This document shows positions 16,911 to 25,768 of a DNA stretch of 64,000 nucleotides, piece by piece. Below the pieces are notes generated by a model. That model saw only the letters and a program-made list of their open reading frames with translations, did not search any database and was not told where the DNA came from. The stretch's first letter is position 1, and the number at the start of each line of letters is the position of its first letter. This stretch comes from Streptococcus oricebi (GTDB lineage: Bacteria; Bacillota; Bacilli; Lactobacillales; Streptococcaceae): positions 62,001 to 126,000 of the forward strand of contig NZ_PRDG01000002.1 in the NCBI RefSeq assembly GCF_017883985.1, given 5' to 3'. The position numbers and the translations under genes are program-made.

Positions 16911-17705
16911 ATGACGATAAAGTTAGTAGCAACAGATATGGACGGGACCTTTCTGGACGACAAGGGCCAGTTTGATATGGACCGGCTCAAGGCCTTGCTG
17001 GTAAATTTTAAGGAAAAAGGGATTTATTTTGCAGTAGCTAGCGGCCGCGGTCTTTTGTCCCTGGAAAAGCTCTTTGCAGAAGTGCGCGATCAGATTATTT
17101 TCATCGCAGAAAATGGTAGCGTCGTTGAATTTCATGGTGAGGACTTGTATGAAGCCACCATGCCCAAGGATTTTTACCTGCAGGTCTTTGACAAGCTCAA
17201 ATCCTCTCCCTATGTAGATGTCAACCAGCTGCTTTTGACGGGTAAGAAGGGCTGCTATGTTTTGGAAACGGTCAATCCGACCTACCTTTCCTTTAGTGCC
17301 CATTACAATGAAAATATCCAGAAAGTTGCTGACTTGGCTGAGATTGAGGACGAGATTTTCAAATTCACGACTAATTTCACTCCTGAAACAGTGGAGGCAG
17401 GCGAAGCCTGGGTCAATGAAAATATTGCTGGAGTCAAGGCCATGACCACAGGCTTTGAGTCAATCGATATTGTCTTAGACTATGTGGATAAGGGTGTGGC
17501 CCTGGTGGAGCTGGCAAAAAAATTAGGTCTTGAAATGGAGCAGGTCATGGCCTTTGGAGACAATCTCAATGATCTCCACATGATGCAGGTGGCCGGCCAA
17601 CCCATTGCCCCAGAAAATGCCCGGCCGGAAATTTTGGCCCTGGCTAAGCAAGTAATCGGCCACCATGCGGCAGGCTCGGTTATGACCTATATGGAGGGAT
17701 TATGA
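16911..17705 (+). CDS. Cof-type HAD hydrolase
   Basis: The protein has 264 residues from ATG 16911. The alternative GTG 16902 lies inside smc and lacks a better ribosome site. Motif I is ATDMDGTFLDD, motif IV GDNLNDLHM, and a C2B cap separates them. Family members remove phosphate from sugar phosphates, FMN or similar small molecules. The substrate cannot be read here. Two HAD genes between smc and ftsY are usual in streptococci. Confidence 0.9.
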   Translation: MTIKLVATDMDGTFLDDKGQFDMDRLKALLVNFKEKGIYFAVASGRGLLSLEKLFAEVRDQIIFIAENGSVVEFHGEDLYEATMPKDFYLQVFDKLKSSPYVDVNQLLLTGKKGCYVLETVNPTYLSFSAHYNENIQKVADLAEIEDEIFKFTTNFTPETVEAGEAWVNENIAGVKAMTTGFESIDIVLDYVDKGVALVELAKKLGLEMEQVMAFGDNLNDLHMMQVAGQPIAPENARPEILALAKQVIGHHAAGSVMTYMEGL

Positions 17706-18520
17706 TGACAGAAATCAAGCTAATTGCCCTAGATTTAGATGGGACCTTACTGACCCATGATAAGAAGATTTCGGAAAGAAATTTGGCGGCGCTTAAGGCG
17801 GCTCATGCTCAAGGCGTTAAAATTGTCCTGACAACAGGGCGTCCGCTCAAGGCCATGGAATTTTTCTTGAAAGAAATCGGTATTGCTGACCAAGAAAACG
17901 AGTACACCATTACCTTTAATGGCGGTCTGGTTCAGCGTAATACAGGAGAGGTTCTGGACAAGATTGTCTTTTCCTATGAAGACGTAGCGGCTATTCATGA
18001 GGTCACTCAGGCTATGGACTTGCCACTTGATGCCATTCATGAAGGCCATGTCTATCAGATTCAGTCTAATCAGCCCTCCCTTTACTCGACCTTCAATCCA
18101 GCCCTTAACTTTATTCCCCTTGATTTTGAAAATTTGGACCAGAAGCTCAGCTATAATAAATGTATCACTGCCTGTCCGGCAGCGGCTATTGACCGTGCTC
18201 TGCCAGAGATTCCGCAGGCGCTCAAAGAGCGCTATGGCGTTTTCAAATCGCGGGACCAAATTTTGGAATGGTGCCCCAAGGAGGCCCATAAGGCCAATGG
18301 TTTGGCTAAACTCATTGCTCATTTGGGGCTCGAGACTAGCCAGGTGATGGCTATGGGAGATGAGGCCAATGACTTGTCCATGATTGCCTGGGCAGGGCTT
18401 GGCGTAGCTATGAAAAATGCCGTTCCTGCCGTCAAAGAAGCAGCTGAGGTTGTCACCCCCTTGACCAATGATGAAGACGGGGTAGCCTGGGCCATTGAAA
18501 AATATGTTTTATCCAAATAG
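17705..18520 (+). CDS. Cof-type HAD hydrolase
   Basis: The protein has 271 residues. Two adjacent ATGs (17702 and 17705) exist; GGAGGG at 17693-17698 is better spaced for 17705. Motif I is ALDLDGTLLTHD, the catalytic Thr region is TTGRPLKAM, and motif IV is GDEANDLSM. Same broad role as the preceding HAD gene, to which it is translationally coupled, but a different paralogue. ftsY follows after 11 bases with an AGGGAGG ribosome site. Confidence 0.9.
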   Translation: MTEIKLIALDLDGTLLTHDKKISERNLAALKAAHAQGVKIVLTTGRPLKAMEFFLKEIGIADQENEYTITFNGGLVQRNTGEVLDKIVFSYEDVAAIHEVTQAMDLPLDAIHEGHVYQIQSNQPSLYSTFNPALNFIPLDFENLDQKLSYNKCITACPAAAIDRALPEIPQALKERYGVFKSRDQILEWCPKEAHKANGLAKLIAHLGLETSQVMAMGDEANDLSMIAWAGLGVAMKNAVPAVKEAAEVVTPLTNDEDGVAWAIEKYVLSK

Positions 18521-18531
18521 GGAGGTAGAAA

Positions 18532-19908
18532 ATGGGTTTATTTGATCGACTCTTTGGTCGAAAGAAAGAAAAAGAAGTAACAAAGGAAGAGCCCCTAGAG
18601 GAACTTTCGCAAGACCAGCCTAGCGAGCAGACGCCGACAGCTTCTAGCTCGACCGAACAAGACCAGGTCCAGGAAGCTAGGGACCAGCTGGAAAGCCTAG
18701 CTCCAGAGGCTAGTTTGGAAGAGCCAGCTTTAACAACAGTGAAAGAAGTCGAGGAAAGTAGGGATTTTAAAGAAGCTGAAAGCCAGCAAACCCTCGAAGC
18801 GGCATCTCCAACACCAGAAGCAAGCCTAGCCGAGCAAGCCCCAGAGGAGCCCGTTCCAGGGGCTAGTCTAGAAGAGGACCAGCCAGCAGAAAACTTAGAG
18901 ACTCCTTCTAACCCAGTCGAGGAAAGACTAGGTGACCAAGATTCTCAGGAAGAAGAGCCGGCCATTGAAGCAAGAGAAAAAGAAACGGTCCAAGAAAAAT
19001 ATGACCGCAGCTTGAAGAAAACGCGGACAGGATTTGGGGCTAGGCTCAATGCCTTCTTCGCTAATTTTCGGGCTGTTGATGAGGATTTCTTTGAAGAGTT
19101 AGAAGAACTCCTTATTACCAGTGATGTAGGTGTGCAGGTAGCCTCTAATCTAACTGAAGAATTGCGCCAAGAAGCCAAGTTAGAAAATGCCAAAAAGCCA
19201 GACTTTTTACGCCAGCTAGTCATCGAAAAATTAGTTGACATCTATGAAAAGGATGGTCGCTATCAGGAAAAAATCAATCTCCAACCAGATTTGACAGTCA
19301 TGCTCTTTGTCGGTGTCAATGGGGTCGGCAAGACCACCTCTATTGGGAAATTAGCTTATAAGTATAAGCAAGAAGGCAAAAAGGTTATGCTGGTTGCAGC
19401 AGACACCTTCCGCGCGGGAGCCGTGGCCCAACTAGAAGAATGGGCGAGACGGGTAGACGTTCCGATTGTTACTGGACCTGAAAAGAGCGACCCAGCCAGC
19501 GTTGTCTTTGATGGTATGGAGCGGGCTCAGGCAGAAGATGTGGATATTCTCATGATTGATACCGCAGGCCGCCTGCAAAACAAGGATAATCTGATGGCAG
19601 AGCTGGAAAAGATTGGCCGCATCATCAAGCGGGTCGATCCAGCAGCACCGCATGAGACCTTCCTCGCCCTGGACGCTTCAACCGGACAAAATGCCCTGGT
19701 CCAGGCCAAGGAATTTTCAAAAATTACCCCAGTAACCGGCATCGTCCTAACCAAGATTGATGGGACAGCCCGAGGAGGAGTGGTTCTAGCCATTCGAGAA
19801 GAGCTAGACATCCCCGTCAAGCTGATTGGTTTTGGAGAAAAAATCGACGACATCGGCGAATTTAAGTCTGAAAACTTTATGCGTGGTCTTTTAGAAGGCC
19901 TGATTTAA
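18532..19908 (+). CDS. ftsY: Signal recognition particle receptor FtsY
   Basis: The protein has 458 residues. An acidic, Glu/Gln/Ser/Pro-rich N-terminal region of about 150 residues precedes the N domain. The SRP GTPase G domain has GVNGVGKTTSIGKLA (P-loop), DTFRAGAVAQLEEWA, DTAGRL and TKIDGTARGG. It docks the SRP-ribosome complex at the membrane. Last gene of the rnc-smc-HAD-HAD-ftsY operon, followed by a terminator. Confidence 0.97.
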   Translation: MGLFDRLFGRKKEKEVTKEEPLEELSQDQPSEQTPTASSSTEQDQVQEARDQLESLAPEASLEEPALTTVKEVEESRDFKEAESQQTLEAASPTPEASLAEQAPEEPVPGASLEEDQPAENLETPSNPVEERLGDQDSQEEEPAIEAREKETVQEKYDRSLKKTRTGFGARLNAFFANFRAVDEDFFEELEELLITSDVGVQVASNLTEELRQEAKLENAKKPDFLRQLVIEKLVDIYEKDGRYQEKINLQPDLTVMLFVGVNGVGKTTSIGKLAYKYKQEGKKVMLVAADTFRAGAVAQLEEWARRVDVPIVTGPEKSDPASVVFDGMERAQAEDVDILMIDTAGRLQNKDNLMAELEKIGRIIKRVDPAAPHETFLALDASTGQNALVQAKEFSKITPVTGIVLTKIDGTARGGVVLAIREELDIPVKLIGFGEKIDDIGEFKSENFMRGLLEGLI

Positions 19909-19913
19909 GACAG

Positions 19914-19946
19914 AAAAAAGCAAGACTGAAAGTCTTGCTTTTTTAT
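19914..19946 (+). terminator. Terminator after ftsY
   Basis: GCAAGACT and AGTCTTGC form the stem with a 3-base loop, with A residues before and T residues after. Confidence 0.9.
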
Positions 19947-19971
19947 TATACCTTCAAGCCAGTTTTTCTCG

Positions 19972-20009
19972 GAGATAAAAAGAGAAAGCCACCAGCTAAG
20001 CTGGTAGCT
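19972..20009 (-). terminator. Terminator of zwf (minus strand)
   Basis: On the minus strand AGCTACCAGC and GCTGGTGGCT pair around TTA, followed by TTCTCTTTTTAT. It faces the ftsY terminator. Confidence 0.75.
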
Positions 20010-20043
20010 GATAAGGCTTATCGCTTCTATTTATTATCCCCAA

Positions 20044-21507
20044 TCACTTTTCTCTTGGATCCCATTGCCACTTGGCCCCGAATTCTTGCAATAATTCAAA
20101 GGCAGCTTCTGGTCCCATGCTCCCTGCTTCATAGTGGTGGAGGGGAACTTGATTTTCTTGCCAGATGGCCTCAATCTGATCGATCAATTCCCAGCTAGCC
20201 CGGACTTCGTCCCAATGACTGAAGTTGGTCGAATCATTATTGAGGACATCAAAGATGAGTTTTTCATAAGGCTCCTGTGAGGCGCCAGTCGCTGTCGCAT
20301 CTGTCCGATAGTCAAAGGAAATCGGAGCAAGCCTAAACTGTTCGCCCACCTCTTTTCCATTAACGCTGAGGGAGAAGCCTTCAGTTGGTTGGATATAGAT
20401 GGTCAGGACATTGGGCTCCAGACTTTGGCCGAAGATAGAGTCCATCTGCTTAAAGACAATATTGACATGGGTTCCCTTGGCGGTCAGGCGCTTTCCAGTT
20501 CGGAAGAAAAAGGGAACATGGCGGAAGCGTTCGCTATCAACGAAGAAAGCCCCTGAAACAAAGGTTTCGGTTTCTGATTCAGGGTTTACATTTGGCTCGC
20601 TACGATAGGAAATGTACTTCTTGCCGTCAACTGTACCAGACTTGTATTGGCCCCGAATAAAGAGCTTTTTCAGCTCCTCTTGGCTAGGTTTTCTTAGTCT
20701 TTCAAAGACCTTGACCTTTTCGGTGCGAATAGCCTCCTTAGTGAAGGCGCTAGGCATATCCATGGCCAAGAGGGACAGGAGCTGTAAGGTATGGTTTTGG
20801 ACCATATCGCGCAGGGCTCCAGACTGGTCATAGTAGCCTCCCCGCTCCTCGACTCCTAGTTGTTCAGCAAAGGTAATCTGAATATTGTCAATATAGTTAC
20901 GATTCCAGATGTTTTCAAAGAGGGAGTTGGCAAAGCGAATGGCAAAAATGTTTTGAATCATTTCCTTGCCTAGATAGTGGTCAATTCTAAAGATTTGCTC
21001 TTCATCAAAGGTAGCTAGGAGTTCCTGATTGAGCTGACTAGCAGTGGATAAGTCTGTCCCGAAAGGTTTTTCCACGATAAGACGCTCAAAGCCTTGTCCA
21101 TCAACGATTTGTTCGGACTTGAGATGCTTAGCGATGGTCCCGAAAAATTGTGGAGCCATGGACAGAAAGAAGAGCTTATTATGCTCGGCCTGGTACTCTT
21201 GATTGAGACGCGTTTGTAGTTTTTTAAGTTCGATGTAATGTTCTGTATCTTGTACATCATGACTTTGATAGTAGAAGTGGCCAGCAAACTCTTGAGCTTG
21301 CTCAGGACTATCAGCCAAATCTGTAATGGACTCGACTACGACAGACTCGAAGTATTCCTTGCTCCAGGGTCTGCGAGCAGTTCCAATCACTGCAAAGTGC
21401 TTGGATAGATTGCCCGACTTGTAGAGGCGAAATAGTGAAGGATAGAGCTTTCTTTTAGCTAAATCACCACTAGCGCCAAAAATAGTAATAATAACTTTTG
21501 ATGACAT
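20044..21507 (-). CDS. zwf: Glucose-6-phosphate 1-dehydrogenase
   Basis: The protein has 487 residues. The NADP site is FGASGDLAKRKLYPS near the N-terminus, and the active-site motif RIDHYLGKE carries the catalytic histidine. Length and both motifs are diagnostic. It oxidises glucose 6-phosphate to 6-phosphogluconolactone and supplies NADPH, which the gor product in this window can use. The ATG at 21507 follows a weak TATTAGG ribosome site. It lies 46 bases after a drug exporter gene on the same strand. Confidence 0.97.
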   Translation of the reverse strand: MSSKVIITIFGASGDLAKRKLYPSLFRLYKSGNLSKHFAVIGTARRPWSKEYFESVVVESITDLADSPEQAQEFAGHFYYQSHDVQDTEHYIELKKLQTRLNQEYQAEHNKLFFLSMAPQFFGTIAKHLKSEQIVDGQGFERLIVEKPFGTDLSTASQLNQELLATFDEEQIFRIDHYLGKEMIQNIFAIRFANSLFENIWNRNYIDNIQITFAEQLGVEERGGYYDQSGALRDMVQNHTLQLLSLLAMDMPSAFTKEAIRTEKVKVFERLRKPSQEELKKLFIRGQYKSGTVDGKKYISYRSEPNVNPESETETFVSGAFFVDSERFRHVPFFFRTGKRLTAKGTHVNIVFKQMDSIFGQSLEPNVLTIYIQPTEGFSLSVNGKEVGEQFRLAPISFDYRTDATATGASQEPYEKLIFDVLNNDSTNFSHWDEVRASWELIDQIEAIWQENQVPLHHYEAGSMGPEAAFELLQEFGAKWQWDPREK

Positions 21508-21553
21508 CCTAATACCTATTTTCTAATATAAATTCACTTCATTTTACCATAAC

Positions 21554-22927
21554 TTAATCAAAATTTCCTTTTTTTGATTTGATAGTGGCAAAGAGGCGGT
21601 AAAAGAGGAAAAAGATGAACAGAACCAGAATAAAGAGGAGTAGAAAGACCTGGTGGACACCGCTTGCCTTGTCGGGAGCCTGCTTGACTAGAACAGCTGC
21701 GATGGCTGTTCCTAGGGCACCAGCAAAGGTCTGGGCCATTTGAAAGAGGGCTGTCGCATCGGCCGCTTGATCTCTGTCAATCTGAGAGATGGATAGGGCC
21801 ATGGTATTATTAAAGGCCATATTGCGCCCCATGGTAAATAAAATGTAGACACCAATAATCAGGGGTAGGGTCAAATCCTTGGTGAAAAAGGCAAAGATAG
21901 AAACTGCTAGAAAGAAGATGGCATTTCCACCAAAGAGCGAAAGTTTTGGTCCCTTACTATCGTAGAGTTTTCCCAGAAAGGGAGCTAAAAAGGCCCCAAT
22001 CATGGTTCCAGGAAGGAGGGCAAAACCAGCCCTAGCCGTTGTTTCTCCCTGGACCAGGGTTAAATAGTTGGGAATGATAAAGTTGGAGGAAAGATTGGAA
22101 AATTGGTAGATGAAAAAGGGGATAATTCCTAGTAAAATAGTAGGTTTGGCTAGAATCCGAATATCCAAGAAGGGATTCTTGATAGTCAGGCTCCGCCAGA
22201 TAAAGAGACTGAAAGTAACCAGAAAGAGGAGGGTGAAAAGCCAGTCGATGCGACCCGTTTCAAGGCTTGAGATGCTAATCAAGGAAAAGGTTAGTGCTAA
22301 GGTCAAGAAAATAAAGGAAGGAAAATCAAAGGGCCGCCGGCTCTTGCCAGCCGAATTTTTCAGAAAGTGAAAGCCTAGGGCAAAGGAAATCAAGGGAATG
22401 GGCATGATAAAACTGAAAATTCGATGCCAGTCAAAAAGCCCAATCATGATTCCCCCATAGGTTGGTCCCAAGGCTGGAGCCAAGCTGATAACGAGCCCCG
22501 TTAGCCCCATATAAAAACCAATTTGCTGTCGAGGTACCCGCTCGACAATCAGGTTAAACATGAGTGGAATGGCAATTCCAGTCGCTCCTCCCTGGAGCAC
22601 CCGCCCCAGCATCAGAAAGAAAAAATCAGGAGCTATCATGGCAATCCCATTTCCCAAGCTAAAGATAGCCAGGGCAGTAAAAAGGATGCGCCTTTCAGTC
22701 CAGTTATGGGCAAGAGTGGCTCCAAGGGTGATGGTAATAGCTACCGCCAGCAGATAACCGGTAGTAATCCACTGGATTGTACCCAGCCCAACCCCAAAAA
22801 CTTTCATGAGATTAGAAAAGGTAACATTCATACTGGTTTCCGAGAGAATCCCTGCGAAAGTCACCAAGGCTGTTGCAAAAATAGAAATTAAATCGGCCTT
22901 TGCGACCTTTTCTTTTGTATCTGTCAT
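21554..22927 (-). CDS. MFS multidrug exporter (DHA2/EmrB-like)
   Basis: The protein has 457 residues from ATG 22927, chosen for the AGGAGG at 22931-22936; a longer frame to 22999 has no ribosome site. About 12-14 hydrophobic helices are visible. Helix motifs typical of drug:H+ antiporters include LGRVLQGGATGIAIPLMFN and the GPTYGG segment. It should export drugs or other hydrophobic compounds using the proton gradient. The substrate is unknown. An extended -10 (TGTTACAAT on the minus strand, 22955-22963) drives it, divergent from the HD-domain gene. Confidence 0.88.
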   Translation of the reverse strand: MTDTKEKVAKADLISIFATALVTFAGILSETSMNVTFSNLMKVFGVGLGTIQWITTGYLLAVAITITLGATLAHNWTERRILFTALAIFSLGNGIAMIAPDFFFLMLGRVLQGGATGIAIPLMFNLIVERVPRQQIGFYMGLTGLVISLAPALGPTYGGIMIGLFDWHRIFSFIMPIPLISFALGFHFLKNSAGKSRRPFDFPSFIFLTLALTFSLISISSLETGRIDWLFTLLFLVTFSLFIWRSLTIKNPFLDIRILAKPTILLGIIPFFIYQFSNLSSNFIIPNYLTLVQGETTARAGFALLPGTMIGAFLAPFLGKLYDSKGPKLSLFGGNAIFFLAVSIFAFFTKDLTLPLIIGVYILFTMGRNMAFNNTMALSISQIDRDQAADATALFQMAQTFAGALGTAIAAVLVKQAPDKASGVHQVFLLLFILVLFIFFLFYRLFATIKSKKGNFD

Positions 22928-22954
22928 ACGACCTCCTAGAATAAAACTAGAACT

Positions 22955-22963
22955 ATTGTAACA
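22955..22963 (-). promoter_or_regulatory. Extended -10 of the MFS gene
   Basis: Minus-strand TGTTACAAT lies about 28 bases before the ATG at 22927, leaving room for the AGGAGG ribosome site. Confidence 0.5.
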
Positions 22964-23028
22964 TAAATTTGATGTCGCAAAGGAGGATTCCGTTTTCATT
23001 CATAGTTTCTAAAAGAGAAAATTTGTAT

Positions 23029-23034
23029 TATAAT
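23029..23034 (+). promoter_or_regulatory. -10 TATAAT 6 nt before the HD gene start
   Basis: TATAAT ends at 23034 and the ATG is at 23041. The bases between are AGAAAA, with no ribosome site. Transcription would start at or next to the A of the ATG. Confidence 0.55.
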
Positions 23035-23040
23035 AGAAAA

Positions 23041-23703
23041 ATGAGAAATAAGAATAAAGAAGAAAAAATCCTGCAAGCAGCTGAGGCTTATGCCAAGGAG
23101 CAGCTAGGCAATGACGTATCAGGGCATGATTTTTGGCATGTAAAACGCGTAGTCAATCTAGCTCTCCAAATAGCAGAGGAAGAAAAAGCTGACACCTTTA
23201 TCTGCCATTTGGCAGCCCTGTTGCACGATGTGGCAGATGGAAAATTAAATAGCAGTGAAGAAGCCGGGCTTGCAAAAGTTGAGCACTGGCTTCTGCAAAA
23301 AGAGCTTGAACCAGCCGATTGCCAAGAGATAATGGCAATTATCAGTCATATCTCATTTAAAGGTGGACAAGTGTCTAATTTCCCTCTGTCTGCAGAGGGG
23401 AAAATCGTTCAAGATGCCGACCGTCTAGATGCTCTAGGAGCAATTGGCATTGCGCGAGCCATGGTTTATTCGGGTGCTAAGGGGAGACCGATTTACGATC
23501 CAAATCTTTCACCGCGTGAAAATATGACCTTGGAAGAATACCGCTCAACTGAAGGGACTGCCATTATGCACTTTTATGAGAAGCTACTAACCTTGAAAGA
23601 CAAGATGAATACCGAGACAGCAAAGAAATTAGCTGAAAACCGACATGCTTTTATGGAAAGCTATCTGGAACAATTTTATGCTGAGTGGGAAGGCAAGCGC
23701 TAA
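23041..23703 (+). CDS. HD-domain phosphohydrolase (YpgQ-like)
   Basis: The protein has 220 residues from ATG 23041. An upstream frame to 22969 would run through the promoter and is rejected. The metal motifs are SGHDFWHVKRV (H near residue 28) and AALLHDVADGK (HD), then IISHISF and DADRLDALGAIGIAR. This is the YpgQ/YedJ-type HD family. Relatives hydrolyse nucleotides, such as dNTP-type pyrophosphohydrolases. The mRNA may be leaderless because the -10 box is only 6 bases from the ATG. Confidence 0.88.
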   Translation: MRNKNKEEKILQAAEAYAKEQLGNDVSGHDFWHVKRVVNLALQIAEEEKADTFICHLAALLHDVADGKLNSSEEAGLAKVEHWLLQKELEPADCQEIMAIISHISFKGGQVSNFPLSAEGKIVQDADRLDALGAIGIARAMVYSGAKGRPIYDPNLSPRENMTLEEYRSTEGTAIMHFYEKLLTLKDKMNTETAKKLAENRHAFMESYLEQFYAEWEGKR

Positions 23704-23736
23704 AAAATCCAAGCCCTATTAGACTTGGATTTTTTG
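23703..23736. terminator. Bidirectional terminator
   Basis: AAAAATCCAAG and CTTGGATTTTT form the stem with a 10-base loop. It serves the convergent HD gene and TIGR03943 gene. Confidence 0.9.
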
Positions 23737-23737
23737 C

Positions 23738-24553
23738 TTAAAACACCCGATAAACGTAAGGATTGTCTGGTTTGTCAACCTTGGTAAAACGATTGACTTC
23801 CAAGGTTGGCAGACTTTGTCCTAGCTGCTTATGGTATTGAATGGTGATTTTACCGCTGACATTGACCCAAGTATTATTTTCATAATGCTGGTCGTTGCCC
23901 GTCGTCAAAAGACCATAGACACCGGAGTCGGCGATACAGTGGATAATCCCGAAGCGAAAGAGAAATTGACTATTTTTGTCACTGGGGTCATTGTAGACAA
24001 ATCCGGTAAATTCTAGAGTTTTTCCGGCAAATTCGTCAGGATAGTCGTAGAGGACCTCCATGACCTCCATATAATTTTCGGTAGAGACCTTGATGATCTC
24101 TTCCTTGAGATATTTTTTAGCAGCAGTTCGCATCTCCTTATCATAGGCGCTCTTGGTAAAGTAGGTGCTGGTATCGGGTTTTAGGTATTGGCTGGTCGTC
24201 CCCTCGTCGGCCTGGACCTCCTTGGAAGCTCCTGCTGCAAGTGGGAAATGAAAGCCCTTAGCTGAAACCGTTGTTGAGTCTAAGCTGACTGTCGGGAAAA
24301 AAGTACCGACAATTAAGGGAATGGCGAGAAAGGCAATGCTCGCGATCTTGGCCCAGCGACTAGTCAGGTGACTGTGGACCTTGATTTGCTTCATCCAGAC
24401 AATCAACTGTACGATAGCCAGAATAAAGGATAAAATCATGGATAAATAGGCCAGATAAGAATAATGCAGGTTGATGTACTGGTTGAGCTTACCAGATAAG
24501 TGTAGGTACATGCTCATTTCAAAGTAGCCTGCTAGAATTAAAAAACGAATCAT
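23738..24553 (-). CDS. TIGR03943-type membrane protein (YcgQ-like)
   Basis: The protein has 271 residues from ATG 24553, which overlaps the permease stop as ATGA. Two pairs of N-terminal hydrophobic segments are followed by an extracellular domain with the EFAGKTLEFTGFVYND strand region and VNVSGKITIQY near the C-terminus. This family is usually encoded with an UPF0718-type permease, as here. Bacillus YcgQ/YcgR is such a pair. The transported substrate is not established; metal or cofactor transport has been suggested for the family. Confidence 0.85.
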   Translation of the reverse strand: MIRFLILAGYFEMSMYLHLSGKLNQYINLHYSYLAYLSMILSFILAIVQLIVWMKQIKVHSHLTSRWAKIASIAFLAIPLIVGTFFPTVSLDSTTVSAKGFHFPLAAGASKEVQADEGTTSQYLKPDTSTYFTKSAYDKEMRTAAKKYLKEEIIKVSTENYMEVMEVLYDYPDEFAGKTLEFTGFVYNDPSDKNSQFLFRFGIIHCIADSGVYGLLTTGNDQHYENNTWVNVSGKITIQYHKQLGQSLPTLEVNRFTKVDKPDNPYVYRVF

Positions 24554-25455
24554 AGAAGTACCCCCACCAGCCAAGAATAAAGGAGGACAAAGCCGCTGAC
24601 AATAGCGATAAATTGCCAGATAAAGCTGGTTTTAAAGTAATTTTTCATCATCAGAAGATTTTTTACATCCAGTATGGGACCGATAACCAAAAAGGCCAGG
24701 ACAGGAGCTAGACCAAAGCTAGATAGCAGGGAACTTCCGATAAAGGCATCTGCCTCGCTGCACAGGGAGAGCAGAAAAGACAGGAGCATCAAAAGCAGGA
24801 TAGCGACCAAGGGTGTCGAGCTAATAGAGGTCAAAATCCTAGTCGGTACATAGACCTGGACCAGACTAGCAAAGAGACAGCCGAAGACCAGATAGCGGCC
24901 TGTATCGAAAAATTCATCAATGGCCTGGACCAAGACCTGGAAGAGCTTTTTTCCGGCGGATAGATGGGAAAAGTCATGCTGGTGGACCTGTTTTCTTTCC
25001 TCCTTTTGGATAGAATTTTGGCTGAAAAAGCCCAGAAAAATTCCCAGAGCCGCAGCGACCAAGATAGAGCCAAGCGCCCGAAGCAGGGCGAACTTGATGG
25101 AATTTCCAAAGGCCGAATAGGTGGCAAAGAGAACGATTGGATTGATGACCGGTGCAGTGACCAGAAAGGGCAGGGCTGTGTAGCTGGGAACCTTCTTTTC
25201 TAAAAAGCGATTGACAATGGGGACAATCCCACACTCGCAGGAAGGAAAGATAAAGCCGATAAAGGTACCAAAGAAGATTCTGAGCCACTTATTCTTGGGA
25301 AGATAGTGGTAGACCTTTTCTGGTGTCACATAGACCTCAATAAAGCCAGAAATGATACTTCCGATTAAGACAAAGGGCAGGGCCTCAATGATGATGGATA
25401 AAAAGATAGCCCCAGCCTGCAAGACACTGGGCGGTAGCTGGGAAAAGAAATTCAT
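24550..25455 (-). CDS. Predicted permease (UPF0718 / YraQ-YcgR family)
   Basis: The protein has 301 residues and about eight hydrophobic helices. The family signature FPSCECGIVPIVNRFL lies near residues 70-85. A second repeat holds LCSEADAFIGSSL near residues 228-240. The cytosolic loop between is His- and Lys-rich (KEERKQVHQHDF). It is coupled to the genes on both sides: its ATG overlaps the stop of the 46-residue ORF, and its stop overlaps the TIGR03943 start. The substrate is unknown. Confidence 0.87.
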   Translation of the reverse strand: MNFFSQLPPSVLQAGAIFLSIIIEALPFVLIGSIISGFIEVYVTPEKVYHYLPKNKWLRIFFGTFIGFIFPSCECGIVPIVNRFLEKKVPSYTALPFLVTAPVINPIVLFATYSAFGNSIKFALLRALGSILVAAALGIFLGFFSQNSIQKEERKQVHQHDFSHLSAGKKLFQVLVQAIDEFFDTGRYLVFGCLFASLVQVYVPTRILTSISSTPLVAILLLMLLSFLLSLCSEADAFIGSSLLSSFGLAPVLAFLVIGPILDVKNLLMMKNYFKTSFIWQFIAIVSGFVLLYSWLVGVLL

Positions 25456-25592
25456 TTTTTCTCAGCCTGCTTTTCATTTGTTTTCTTTTCTTTTTCATCT
25501 TCAGGAAATTCAACCTTCTCCATTTTAGGTAGGCTGGCGAACTCCTCAAACATCTTGTCTAGCTCATCAGAGCGATTAAATTTAATAGCCAT
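25452..25592 (-). CDS. 46-residue charged protein, first gene of the permease operon
   Basis: The minus-strand ORF runs from ATG 25592 to TGA 25454-25452, which overlaps the permease start (ATGA). AAGAGG precedes the ATG at normal spacing. The protein begins MAIKFNRSDELDKMF, has two SLP/FPE-type turns, and ends in a Lys/Glu-rich tail (EKEKKTNEKQAEKK). It is soluble, with no signal or helix for the membrane. Good ribosome site, own promoter, and coupling on the 3' side argue that it is real. The function is unknown; an accessory subunit of the permease is an inference. Confidence 0.75.
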   Translation of the reverse strand: MAIKFNRSDELDKMFEEFASLPKMEKVEFPEDEKEKKTNEKQAEKK

Positions 25593-25623
25593 AAAGGACC
25601 TCTTTTCTACATTGATTAAGTCT

Positions 25624-25652
25624 ATTATACTATCAAAAAAGAAAAATGAACA
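25624..25652 (-). promoter_or_regulatory. Promoter of the permease operon
   Basis: On the minus strand TGTTCA (25652-25647) and TATAAT (25629-25624) are 17 bases apart, placing the start near 25617, about 25 bases before the 46-residue ORF. Confidence 0.5.
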
Positions 25653-25750
25653 GTTTCAGCCTTCCCTCCTCCAACTAGAAAAAAATCAGAAAGGAATTAG
25701 AGGAAAAATGGACAAAATTTGGATAAAAGGCTAATGGAGCCTAAAGAGTA

Positions 25751-25759
25751 TGTTATAAT
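25751..25759 (+). promoter_or_regulatory. Extended -10 TGTTATAAT 9 nt before tex
   Basis: TGTTATAAT ends at 25759 and the ATG of tex is at 25769. No Shine-Dalgarno sequence lies in the gap. Confidence 0.55.
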
Positions 25760-25768
25760 AATACTACT

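Noticed and set aside
17747..18322. Minus-strand open frame of 191 codons over the second HAD gene
   Set aside because: Shadow of a strongly supported coding gene.
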